The translations under genes were made by a program, and so were the position numbers. Positions 1 through 7,586 of a stretch of 29,508 nucleotides of DNA are shown here, in pieces. Source of the DNA: Alphaproteobacteria bacterium UBA2964 (lineage in GTDB: Bacteria > Pseudomonadota > Alphaproteobacteria > MPNO01 > UBA2964); NCBI GenBank assembly GCA_002348425.1, contig DEBE01000103.1, positions 1 to 29,508 of the forward strand, written 5' to 3'. Under the pieces are notes generated by a model. The model had not been told where the DNA came from. It searched no databases and worked only from the letters and a program-made list of their open reading frames with translations. How positions within the stretch are numbered: position 1 is the first letter of the stretch; every line of letters begins with the position of its first letter.

Positions 1-515
1 TTCATTGGCTCGCCGTCTGGGTCACCCGTAACACTCATGATGCCGCCCATCGCCTGAATAAGGGGGTCATAACCAGGACGCTCGGCATAAGGCCCTGTTT
101 GACCGAAACCAGTAATGGAACAATAAACCAGCCCAGGGTTGAGCTCCTTTAGGTCTTCATACCCCAGCCCATACCGAGTGAGATTTCCAAGTTTGAAGTT
201 CTCTACCAGAACATCAGCCTTAGCCGCAAATTTTCTTATCAAATCTTGACCTTCGGATTTAGAAATATCAATTGCTACAGACTTTTTGTTACGGTTTGCG
301 CCCATAAAATAGGCACTTTCGATAGTATCGTTACCCTTATCGTCTTTGAGAAAAGGAGGTCCAAAACGTCTCGTATCATCTCCGCTGTCAGGGCGCTCTA
401 CCTTTATGATTTCTGCCCCCATATCTCCAAGGGTTTGCGTGCAAAAAGGACCGGCCAGAATCCTAGTTAGGTCAAGTACACATATCCCATTAAGGGCACC
501 AGCATTTTCTTCCAT
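1..515 (-). CDS. Class III CoA-transferase (CaiB/BaiF family), N-terminal part, cut by window edge
   Basis: Reading leftward from the ATG at 515-513, the frame stays open for 171 complete codons to the window edge. The protein begins MEENAGALNGICVLDLTRIL, followed by an AGPFCTQTLGDMGAEIIKVE block. Both are the usual N-terminal Rossmann signature of family III CoA-transferases (formyl-CoA, carnitine-CoA and succinyl-CoA transferase types). The block ENFKLGNLTRYGLGYEDLKE and the GYDPLIQAMGG segment near residue 160 follow; the Asp in the latter matches the family's catalytic Asp, which forms the acyl anhydride. These enzymes move CoA between carboxylic acids in the cytoplasm, but the substrate cannot be told from the N-terminal half. 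The C-terminal domain lies outside the window. It is transcribed away from the RidA gene across a 141-bp gap. Confidence 0.9.
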   Translation of the reverse strand, partial: MEENAGALNGICVLDLTRILAGPFCTQTLGDMGAEIIKVERPDSGDDTRRFGPPFLKDDKGNDTIESAYFMGANRNKKSVAIDISKSEGQDLIRKFAAKADVLVENFKLGNLTRYGLGYEDLKELNPGLVYCSITGFGQTGPYAERPGYDPLIQAMGGIMSVTGDPDGEPM

Positions 516-656
516 AGTCTATCCTGTACTCGTTTAACATATTTTTCCAAATGGTTAATAAGCTACGCAAACCTCAAGTGAAACCCCGTCACCATGTTGA
601 CACCGACATTACCTTATTTCACCCTATAATTAAATTTGTAACGATTAGAAAAAATT

Positions 657-1127
657 ATGGATAAAATCGAGAAAAAGCTCGAAGCTTTAGACTTTCAACT
701 TCCCAAGCCATTTGTATATCCGAGCCCTAACCGCACCGGCTGCGTTGTTACAGGTAATCTCGTCTTTATTTCTGGCCACCCGCCACCATTAGATTTTGGT
801 GTAAGGGTGTATGGGAAAGTTGGGGATACCATTACAGAATCAGAAGCAGTGGAATCCGCGAGAGCTACCGCTCTCTGTATGCTTTCGTCTGTCAAACAAG
901 AATTGGGGACGCTCGAACGAATTACGCGAGTAGTAAAAATTAACGGGATGGTTAATTCTGCTCCTGGATTTCAGAGACAATTTGCTGTTATAGACGGAGC
1001 ATCCGATCTTTTATACGAGTTATTCGGACCTCATCGCGGTCAACACGCCCGCAGTGCGGTAGGCATGTTTGAATTACCACGTCAATTTTGTATGGAAATT
1101 GAGGGCATTATGCAGATCTCCAATTAA
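657..1127 (+). CDS. RidA/YjgF/UK114-family protein
   Basis: This 156-residue protein belongs to the longer RidA subgroup. Supporting features are GNLVFISGHPPP (residues 33-44), the NGMVNSAPGFQRQFAVIDGA stretch (96-115) and GQHARSAVG (128-136), whose R132 matches the carboxylate-binding Arg of the family. Classical RidA hydrolyses enamine/imine intermediates made by PLP enzymes. Members of this subgroup often sit in catabolic clusters, and their substrates are mostly unknown. No signal peptide is visible, so it should be cytoplasmic. The ATG at 657 has only a weak upstream ribosome-binding site (GATTAGAA). The stop codon overlaps the stop of the convergent FAH-family gene by 4 nt. Confidence 0.88.
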   Translation: MDKIEKKLEALDFQLPKPFVYPSPNRTGCVVTGNLVFISGHPPPLDFGVRVYGKVGDTITESEAVESARATALCMLSSVKQELGTLERITRVVKINGMVNSAPGFQRQFAVIDGASDLLYELFGPHRGQHARSAVGMFELPRQFCMEIEGIMQISN

Positions 1128-1972
1128 TTCTTATATTCCACAACTTCGTGCCTCTGCTCTCCCAAACCATCAATTCCCATTTCAATTATATCGCCAACCC
1201 GCAACCATTTTGGAGGATCAAATCCCGCGGCAACCCCATGAGGAGAACCCGTCGTCAAAACATCCCCGGGATTAAGTGACATAAATTCACTGACATAGGA
1301 TATGAGCTGAGAAACTCCGAATACCATGTCCGAGGTATGACCATCTTGGCGCATTTCATTATTAACCTTAGTCCAAATGCGTTTGGATTGGGGATCCCCG
1401 AATTCGTCCGCCGTGACGAGCCATGGTCCTAACGGTCCAAAAGTATCGGCACTTTTTCCTTTAGTAGTACCGCCAGACCTCTCTCGTTGAAAACCGCGTT
1501 CTGAGCCATCATTCATTATCGCGTACCCAGCGACGCATTCCAAGGCTTCAGATTCCGAGACATTGATTGCCTTTTGACCGATGATAACCGCAAGCTCAAC
1601 TTCATAATCAAACTTTTTAGAAGTTTTGGGTTTTACCATAGCGTCATATGGCCCGGTAAGAGAGCTAATAGCCTTCACAAAGATCACCGGCTCCTTTGGG
1701 GGCGTATATCCCATTTCCAGAATATGGTTCATATAGTTTTGGCCGATCGCAACGATCTTTGGAATTCCGAATAGGGGAACGCCCAAACGCGGGTTCCCTG
1801 ATACTTTTGGTAATGTTTCCACATCGATAGATAAAAGTGATTTAAGTCCTGAGGGTGAAATAATATTTGGCGTAATTTCATCAATCTCATTGGATAGGTC
1901 TCTGAGAATACCCCCACCGTCAATCAACCCAGGCTTTTCTATATGTTTTGCACCGTACCGTACCAACTTCAT
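1124..1972 (-). CDS. Fumarylacetoacetate hydrolase (FAH)-family protein
   Basis: The product has 282 residues from the ATG at 1972, which is preceded by TGAGGAATCGAAA, a well-spaced Shine-Dalgarno. A longer in-frame start at 2194 would run into the divergent molybdenum gene and adds sequence unlike the family. The C-terminal FAH fold is clear: IVAIGQNYMNHILEMG (73-88), metal ligands E124 and E126 in FDYEVELAVIIG, MND (153-155), the SADTFGPLGPWLVT signature and TTGSPHGVAAGF near 240. Relatives are 2-keto-4-pentenoate hydratases, acylpyruvases, ureidoglycolate lyase and 5-carboxymethyl-2-hydroxymuconate isomerases. The exact reaction is not identifiable. The family acts on beta-diketo or oxo acids from ring cleavage or sugar acids. 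Confidence 0.9.
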   Translation of the reverse strand: MKLVRYGAKHIEKPGLIDGGGILRDLSNEIDEITPNIISPSGLKSLLSIDVETLPKVSGNPRLGVPLFGIPKIVAIGQNYMNHILEMGYTPPKEPVIFVKAISSLTGPYDAMVKPKTSKKFDYEVELAVIIGQKAINVSESEALECVAGYAIMNDGSERGFQRERSGGTTKGKSADTFGPLGPWLVTADEFGDPQSKRIWTKVNNEMRQDGHTSDMVFGVSQLISYVSEFMSLNPGDVLTTGSPHGVAAGFDPPKWLRVGDIIEMGIDGLGEQRHEVVEYKN

Positions 1973-2140
1973 TTTCGATTCCTCATATCGTATTTTCATA
2001 ACCGACCTTACTGTCACTTTATCGCAATATCGGAGTGTTATGAAAAAGAATAATTTAAAAAATTTTAATAAACATTCATAGCAAAGACCCAGGTTAACGA
2101 TCTTGATGCAGTATTTAAGTTTTTCAGCTATGATAGGTAT

Positions 2141-4300
2141 ATGAAAACAAAAAGCACTACTGTTGCCAGCACCTGTTGGGAGTGCAGTACCCATTGCGGA
2201 GGTCTATTCACAACTGAACAAGGGCGCGTGACCAGCATTACGCCCAATATTAAACACCCTGCTTCAAGAGGGGCATTTTGTGTTAAGGGTCTGCGTGGAT
2301 TACCAGAACTAACCTATCACCCGGATCGCATTTTAAGGCCAATGCGCCGAAAAGGGAAACGAGGACAAGGTAATTGGCAGACCATTACATGGGATAACGC
2401 ACTTGATGAGATGTGCGAAAAATTTCTTATGGTTCAGAAACAATATGGGCCTTTATCGCTTTGTGGTGCCGTCAGCAATGCCCATTTTAGCCGTGGTGTC
2501 TCTCTAGCTCTTCTCATGCGTGCATTTGGATCGCCCAACTGGATGATGAACCAAGATTTATGTGGTGGTTGCCGTGCGTTATCTGACAAAATAACAGGAC
2601 TAAATATAAATAATGGCGAAGATATTGATAACACTCAATGCGCATTGATAGTCGGCAGAAACCCGTCTGCTGCTGATCCAACGCAATGGCTTGCTATCAA
2701 ACGGGCCAAAAAAAGAGGTGCAAAAATTATAACAATTGACCCTGCCCGCACCCAATCAGCCGTGATATCAGATCTCTGGCTTCAACCAAAATTGGGTACC
2801 GACGCTTCGATAGCCCTTGCTATGATGAACTGGATAATCTCTAACGACCTCTATGACCATGAATTTGTTAAAGACTGGTGCCATGGGTTCCAGGATCTTT
2901 GCACGCGCGTCAGAGAATATACACCGGAAATGGCAGCACAAATTAGTGGTGTAAAAGCACAGGATATAGTTACGGCTGCCCAGTGGTACGCGAAAGGTCC
3001 TTCGACCTTCATAAGTGGACATGGCATCGACGCCTTCAGCGCCGGCGTACAGACCTACCGTTCTTTCCACACCATGGTCGCTATTAGCGGCAACCTTGAT
3101 CGCGTGGGAGGAAACCGTCGTATCAAAAAACCAGCTAACTTTACCAACTATATTGAGGTGCTTCATAAGCCGGAGTTCCGGCTGCCAATTGAAATCGAAG
3201 AAAAAACTATTGGTGCTGATCGCTTTCCTCTTTGGGCTGGCCCAAAAGGTTGGCAAACTGCCTGCCATAATCCATCGGTCATAAATGCTGTGTTAACCGA
3301 CAAACCCTACCCGGTTCGTGCGATGTATGTAACTGGTGTGAACATCGCGGTTACCTATCCCAATACCAAAAAAACAATTAGAGCTCTCAAATCTCTCGAC
3401 TATTTATGTGTTGGCACGCACATGATGACGCCGACGGCAGAATTTGCAGATTTAGTTTTACCAAAAACCACAGGCTTAGAGGACGAAGAAATTTCACTGG
3501 AAGCCAATGGTCCGTGCCTAAGTGTCGTTCAACCATCTCACCCGCCGCTTGGGGAAGCCAGAAGTGATTTTTGGATTGTAGGAGAAATAATTAAGCGGCT
3601 CGAGAGACGGGGGCATAGGCAAGCAAGAAGTTTTTTTCCTTGGAAAACAAAAAGGGAATTCAATAAATATCTTCTGGGAGACTCGGGTATTAACTACGAT
3701 AAACTGTTGGAAAAAGGTTATTCAAGATTCGACTATGAACTAGGAAATTTTTCTCAAGATGGGTTTAGGACATCAACAGGGAAAATTGAACTATTTTCTG
3801 AAACCCTGAATGCTCTCGGCCTAGACCCACTGCCAAATTTTGTCGCAACTTCTGGTAACGCTGGAAATAGCGAATTAAATGAACAATTTCCCTTTTTACT
3901 TCTCACGGGTGCTCGAGAGAAAGCGTATCATCATTCACGATTTAGAGATCAGGCCTGGGCGCGCAAAGTGGCCCCTGACCCTTGGGTACAACTTCATCCT
4001 GACACTGCATCTCATATAGGGGTGAAAACGGATGACTGGATTTTAATAGAGACACCCGATAATCCAGGGAAATGTCGTCTGAAGGTAAAAGTGACAGATG
4101 AAACAATGAAAGGTATAGCGCGCACCGGAATGGGCTGGTGGTATCCTGAGGCTCCCGGCCCGGAGCACGGCGCCCTGGATATAAATGTTAATGCCGCACT
4201 TAGTTATGATGGGCCCAAAGATCCGGTAACTGGCTCATCTGATATACGCGGTATTCCTTGCCGCATTTTACCAGTTCAAGAAGTTACGGCCACAAAATAG
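2141..4300 (+). CDS. Molybdopterin oxidoreductase, DMSO-reductase (MopB) superfamily, stand-alone catalytic subunit
   Basis: This 719-residue protein starts with a cysteine cluster for one [4Fe-4S] centre: C12, C15, C19 and C47. C141 (NQDLCGGCRALSD) lies where formate dehydrogenases and nitrate reductases carry the Cys/Sec molybdenum ligand, with a second Cys at C144. THMMTPTAEFADLVLPKTTG marks the third domain, and the C-terminal molydop-binding domain (HPDTASHIGVKTDDWILIET) is complete. There is no twin-arginine or Sec leader, so the enzyme should be cytoplasmic. No ferredoxin-like or membrane-anchor subunit and no cofactor-insertion chaperone is adjacent, and the electron partner is unknown. 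The substrate cannot be assigned. Formate-dehydrogenase-like, thiosulfate/polysulfide-reductase-like and hydratase/transhydroxylase activities are all possible in this superfamily. The stop is followed by a 207-bp gap. Confidence 0.9.
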   Translation: MKTKSTTVASTCWECSTHCGGLFTTEQGRVTSITPNIKHPASRGAFCVKGLRGLPELTYHPDRILRPMRRKGKRGQGNWQTITWDNALDEMCEKFLMVQKQYGPLSLCGAVSNAHFSRGVSLALLMRAFGSPNWMMNQDLCGGCRALSDKITGLNINNGEDIDNTQCALIVGRNPSAADPTQWLAIKRAKKRGAKIITIDPARTQSAVISDLWLQPKLGTDASIALAMMNWIISNDLYDHEFVKDWCHGFQDLCTRVREYTPEMAAQISGVKAQDIVTAAQWYAKGPSTFISGHGIDAFSAGVQTYRSFHTMVAISGNLDRVGGNRRIKKPANFTNYIEVLHKPEFRLPIEIEEKTIGADRFPLWAGPKGWQTACHNPSVINAVLTDKPYPVRAMYVTGVNIAVTYPNTKKTIRALKSLDYLCVGTHMMTPTAEFADLVLPKTTGLEDEEISLEANGPCLSVVQPSHPPLGEARSDFWIVGEIIKRLERRGHRQARSFFPWKTKREFNKYLLGDSGINYDKLLEKGYSRFDYELGNFSQDGFRTSTGKIELFSETLNALGLDPLPNFVATSGNAGNSELNEQFPFLLLTGAREKAYHHSRFRDQAWARKVAPDPWVQLHPDTASHIGVKTDDWILIETPDNPGKCRLKVKVTDETMKGIARTGMGWWYPEAPGPEHGALDINVNAALSYDGPKDPVTGSSDIRGIPCRILPVQEVTATK

Positions 4301-4507
4301 GTATATAAAATACGAAAAGTGGGGAGTTCTGGCAGCTATACCTGATTTTCATGCCCATTAGAACAATCAGGCACCGAATGATAGGTGATGGCCTTCCCTA
4401 TCTTTATCCAGTTTCTTTAGCACTTGAATACCCAAGTCACCAGATTAACCTCTTCTCGTTGACTATGATCTGGGATAATAAAATTACCCTGAATAACAAT
4501 TGGAAGG
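4301..4507. other. Convergent intergenic region with a small inverted repeat
   Basis: This 207-bp gap lies between the tail-to-tail molybdopterin and decarboxylase-like genes. An imperfectly placed inverted repeat, CCTGATT (4341-4347) and AATCAGG (4365-4371) with a 17-nt loop, is visible, but there is no T-tract after it, so terminator function is doubtful. I see no convincing small gene here. Confidence 0.35.
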
Positions 4508-5245
4508 TTAGAAATCACGTAGTAATCGGCCAAAACCATCTATTTGGTCCTTTACGCCAGCCTTACGCATTGACTCCCAGGCGATTGCTTGAAGAGACGT
4601 CATCACGCTCACATCAAATTCTTCTTCTAGGGGTTTGATCGCGTCAATTACGGTCCAATGTGGACACCCAAAATAAAGTGTATCTGCCTCAGGGTTTTCC
4701 ATTATTGCTCTTCTTCCCCACTCCAATGCATAATTTGGCGGCAACTTTCCCAACTCAATCAAGCTATAACCACCGGAAAATACACCGCTAGTTTCAAGCC
4801 CAAAAAAATCATTCATGTGTTCCTCGTGACGTTTGTTTTGATCCTCTAAAAAGGGATGCACGATGCACACTTTTTTCGTATCTAGAGCCGAAAAGGCGTT
4901 TCTTTGAGCCATAGCTGAACAGGAAACCTTCACACCAATTTCCGTTTCTAGTTTTTTAATCAAGCGGTCAATAGCCTTATTGCCTTTGGAAATATTGATA
5001 GGCAATCCTCCGAGTAAAACTAGATCGGCACCAGCCTGCGCCATAGTATACGCGGCCTCAATTGATAATTGATAGCATTTTTCAAGATCATCCGGCGACC
5101 TTGTACCTAGGGGGAGAGTAATCATCATCAATGACACACCATCTGGCACAATCCGATACCAATCAACGGGATAAACTTCTGTTGTCACCGCCGCAACGGT
5201 ATAGCCAATCCGAGCCCTATTCCCAATGATTTGATCCCTAAGCAT
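4508..5245 (-). CDS. Arylmalonate decarboxylase / maleate cis-trans isomerase family protein (Asp/Glu racemase fold)
   Basis: The fold is that of arylmalonate decarboxylase (AMDase), maleate isomerase and Asp/Glu/hydantoin racemases. I place the start at the ATG at 5245, because the GGA of its ribosome-binding site (TTTGGAAAAAATA) would otherwise lie inside a 249-residue version starting at TTG 5257. Counted in the longer numbering, C198 in FGCPHWT is the C-terminal active-site Cys. The position of the first catalytic Cys of racemases and maleate isomerases (LLGGLPINIS, about residue 84) is Gly. A single-Cys arrangement is known for AMDase, so a cofactor-free decarboxylase is favoured over an isomerase. 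This is an inference from two motifs. The gene diverges from the acyl-CoA synthetase gene across about 150 bp. Confidence 0.8.
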   Translation of the reverse strand: MLRDQIIGNRARIGYTVAAVTTEVYPVDWYRIVPDGVSLMMITLPLGTRSPDDLEKCYQLSIEAAYTMAQAGADLVLLGGLPINISKGNKAIDRLIKKLETEIGVKVSCSAMAQRNAFSALDTKKVCIVHPFLEDQNKRHEEHMNDFFGLETSGVFSGGYSLIELGKLPPNYALEWGRRAIMENPEADTLYFGCPHWTVIDAIKPLEEEFDVSVMTSLQAIAWESMRKAGVKDQIDGFGRLLRDF

Positions 5246-5390
5246 TATTTTTTCCAAAGTTTATAGACCTTTTTTATTAGTGGACTATCAGGAATAATAC
5301 ACGAGACATGTCCAAGTTTTGAAGTATTTAAATTAGTAAGTGCGTCATCACAGCAGAATAAAAATGTATTAATATAAAAACAGAGAAAGG

Positions 5391-5401
5391 TTATTTAAAT
5401 T
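5391..5401 (+). promoter_or_regulatory. Non-canonical ATT start region of the acyl-CoA synthetase
   Basis: The purine-rich AGAAAGG (5384-5390) is followed by 8 nt and then ATT at 5399-5401, with an in-frame TAA immediately upstream (5396-5398). This is a normal Shine-Dalgarno geometry for a start at ATT, a rare initiation codon best known from infC. A one-base change or read error from ATG would explain it equally well. Confidence 0.5.
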
Positions 5402-6940
5402 TTTAACTTCGGTAAATTATTAACTATTACAGCACAAAAGTACCCAACAAAAGTTGCCATAGTATGCGGTGACGACAGGCTTAGTTTTATGGAGCTTGAA
5501 GATACTGCGAATAGTCTTGCAAACGGCCTAATTGAAATCGGGCTTAGTACTGGCGACCGGGTAGTCATAATGTTGCCCAACTGTCTTAATATTGCCATTA
5601 GCATGGCTGCTGTTGCAAAAGCCGGTGGGATTATCGTACCAGTTAGTGCCCGCCTGACCGGACAAGAAATCAAATACCTGATAGATGATTCAAATCCCTT
5701 CGCCGTAATCTATTCACCCGATTGTCGGGATGTAATTAAAGACCTTTCCGCAGCAAAAAACTTTATAAAAATCACCACTAATGTTGCTTTAAAAAATGAA
5801 ATTAGTCTTAACCAAATAATCTCTAACCGCACCAGTAAACCACCACATCTCTCCGGAAAGCAGAATGAAGAAGCGCTGCTTTGCTATACATCAGGAACAA
5901 CGGGGGAGCCCAAGGGTGTTATTTCAACACACCAAAACATTATTTTTGGTCAATGCTGGCTGGGCGCATTGGAGTGGGAACTTCACAGCACTGACAGAAT
6001 GTTATGCATCACTCCTATGGCGCACCGTATTGGTATAGCACGGCTTGCGGGATGCTTCTCCCTAGGCTCAACATTAATTATCCAAGAAAAGTTTGATCCC
6101 TTGATGACGATAGACCTAATTGAAAAAGAAAACATCACTCATTTAGGGGTTGTCCCTACCATTGTCCGAATGCTTTTACCACAAATGGAAAAATATCCAG
6201 CTAAATGCAAAACCTTAAAGGGCATACTCGCAACCGGAGAAAGTTTCCCCATAATACTGAAAAAACGATTATTCACGGCCTTACCTGACTTACAATTGTA
6301 TAGTTTTTACTCGCAAACCGAAGCGGGATTGGTCAGTTGTCTAAAACCAGAACAACAAGAAACCCACCCAGACTCTATTGGCCTACCCGCCAATGGGGTG
6401 GAAATTCGGATTGTCGATAGAAACCTTAAAGATGTACCTGTTGAGTCAACGGGCGAGATGCTTGTACGCTGCGGAAAACCAGGAGAAGCAACTGTTATGA
6501 AAAGGTATTTTAACAGACCGGACGATACGGATGCTGCATTTGTTGATGGCTGGCTTCGTACCGGTGATTTGGGTAGGCGTGACAAAGATGGTTACTTTTA
6601 TTTCGTCGACCGTCTTAAAGATATGATTATAAGCGGCGGACTAAATATCTACTCAAGGGAAGTTGAAATTGCCTTGGAAAGCTATCCCGGCATATCCGAA
6701 GCCGCCGTTATCGGAGTACCAGATTCTTTGTTTGGAGAGACCGTAATGGCCTTTTTAACATGCAAAGAATTAACTTCGCCGCCCTCAAATAAGGAACTTG
6801 CGTTACATTGTCAGAAATTAATCGCCAGCTACAAGAAACCGCGTCACATTCACTTTTTGGACCAGTTACCTAGAAACCGTAACGGTAAAATAGCGAAAGC
6901 AGAACTCAGGACATTGTCGGAAGAAGTTTTAGACCTCTAA
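5399..6940 (+). CDS. AMP-dependent acyl-CoA synthetase (ANL superfamily), apparent ATT start codon
   Basis: The enzyme activates a carboxylic acid to acyl-CoA through an acyl-adenylate. Motifs are TSGTTGEPKG (residues 164-173 from ATT 5399), YSFYSQTEAG, GWLRTGDLG, FVDRLKDMIISGGLNIY and the A10 lysine K497 in RNGKIAKAEL. The first in-frame ATG (5489) would cut about 30 conserved N-terminal residues; the frame upstream reads NFGKLLTITAQKYPTKVAIV and then GDDRLSF, normal for this family. Between the upstream stop (5396-5398) and 5489 there is no ATG, GTG or TTG. The ATT at 5399 lies 8 nt after AGAAAGG and gives the usual length of 513 residues. The family member resembles medium/long-chain or crotonobetaine-type ligases; the acid is unknown. 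The 3' end overlaps the convergent cupin gene by 12 nt. Confidence 0.88.
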   Translation: MFNFGKLLTITAQKYPTKVAIVCGDDRLSFMELEDTANSLANGLIEIGLSTGDRVVIMLPNCLNIAISMAAVAKAGGIIVPVSARLTGQEIKYLIDDSNPFAVIYSPDCRDVIKDLSAAKNFIKITTNVALKNEISLNQIISNRTSKPPHLSGKQNEEALLCYTSGTTGEPKGVISTHQNIIFGQCWLGALEWELHSTDRMLCITPMAHRIGIARLAGCFSLGSTLIIQEKFDPLMTIDLIEKENITHLGVVPTIVRMLLPQMEKYPAKCKTLKGILATGESFPIILKKRLFTALPDLQLYSFYSQTEAGLVSCLKPEQQETHPDSIGLPANGVEIRIVDRNLKDVPVESTGEMLVRCGKPGEATVMKRYFNRPDDTDAAFVDGWLRTGDLGRRDKDGYFYFVDRLKDMIISGGLNIYSREVEIALESYPGISEAAVIGVPDSLFGETVMAFLTCKELTSPPSNKELALHCQKLIASYKKPRHIHFLDQLPRNRNGKIAKAELRTLSEEVLDL

Positions 6941-7504
6941 GGGAACCAACTCTAACCCTCTCGATATTCCTGTCTTACCTGTTTTTAGGTCAAACATAAC
7001 CTGATCATAGCTTCCTGGTTTTGTCGTCCGAACGGTTATTGCCACCGATCTTGGGCTATTACCATTTTCAGCATGCGGAATGTGCGGCGGCACTATGTCC
7101 ACGGTGCCTGCCGGTGCCTCCGACTTAATTTTTAATTTTAAATCTGCGTGATCGGTCTTGCTTCCATCATCTAAACGTTCATAAACATGCGTAACCTCTT
7201 CTCCGTAGAGAACGCCATATACTGTCCATGTGGGACCATGGTCATGGGCCATCGCAACATGTTTGGGCTCTCGCACTAGGCCGCCAACAAAAAAATCGTA
7301 CTGGGGGTCGTGATGTAAAATGTATTCCCTTCCTTTTTTCCTTTCCCAACTTTTTGATGTATTGATAAACTCTTGATCCAAAATCAAACACTTGAGAATA
7401 GGCCGAACACCCTCCCAGTGTTTTACCTCTGGCAACCCCTTAGCAAAATGAACATGCATGTCCTCAATAAACTTATTGAACGCGTTATGTTTATATTTTT
7501 TCAT
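6929..7504 (-). CDS. Cysteine-dioxygenase-like cupin (thiol dioxygenase family)
   Basis: This 191-residue cupin carries HVAMAHDHGPTWTVYGVLYG, in which H87 and H89 fit the first two iron ligands of cysteine dioxygenase and 3-mercaptopropionate dioxygenase. DIVPPHIPHAENG (136-148) supplies the third His (H141 or H144). Bacterial thiol dioxygenases have about 190-210 residues and oxidise a thiol to a sulfinate with O2. The helical N-terminus (about residues 1-60) is as expected. The substrate is not certain, and the protein may use a non-thiol substrate. The start at 7504 has GGGGAAG about 7 nt upstream. It is the last gene of a leftward group after the aldo/keto reductase (82-bp gap). Confidence 0.75.
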   Translation of the reverse strand: MKKYKHNAFNKFIEDMHVHFAKGLPEVKHWEGVRPILKCLILDQEFINTSKSWERKKGREYILHHDPQYDFFVGGLVREPKHVAMAHDHGPTWTVYGVLYGEEVTHVYERLDDGSKTDHADLKLKIKSEAPAGTVDIVPPHIPHAENGNSPRSVAITVRTTKPGSYDQVMFDLKTGKTGISRGLELVPLEV

Positions 7505-7586
7505 TTAAAGCTTCCCCTTAAATCGAGTTTTATTTTCGTCAGATCAAATTTTTGTTAAAAATATATTCACCATCATTTCATAATAA

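Noticed and set aside
1973..2194. A longer FAH-family protein starting at 2194
   Set aside because: The 74 extra residues are unlike the family, overlap the divergent molybdenum gene, and the ATG at 1972 has a good ribosome-binding site.
2768..3268. 166-codon open frame on the minus strand
   Set aside because: It lies inside the molybdopterin oxidoreductase gene, with no recognisable protein signature.
5246..5257. TTG start for the decarboxylase-like protein
   Set aside because: It would place the probable GGA ribosome-binding site inside the gene; ATG 5245 is simpler.
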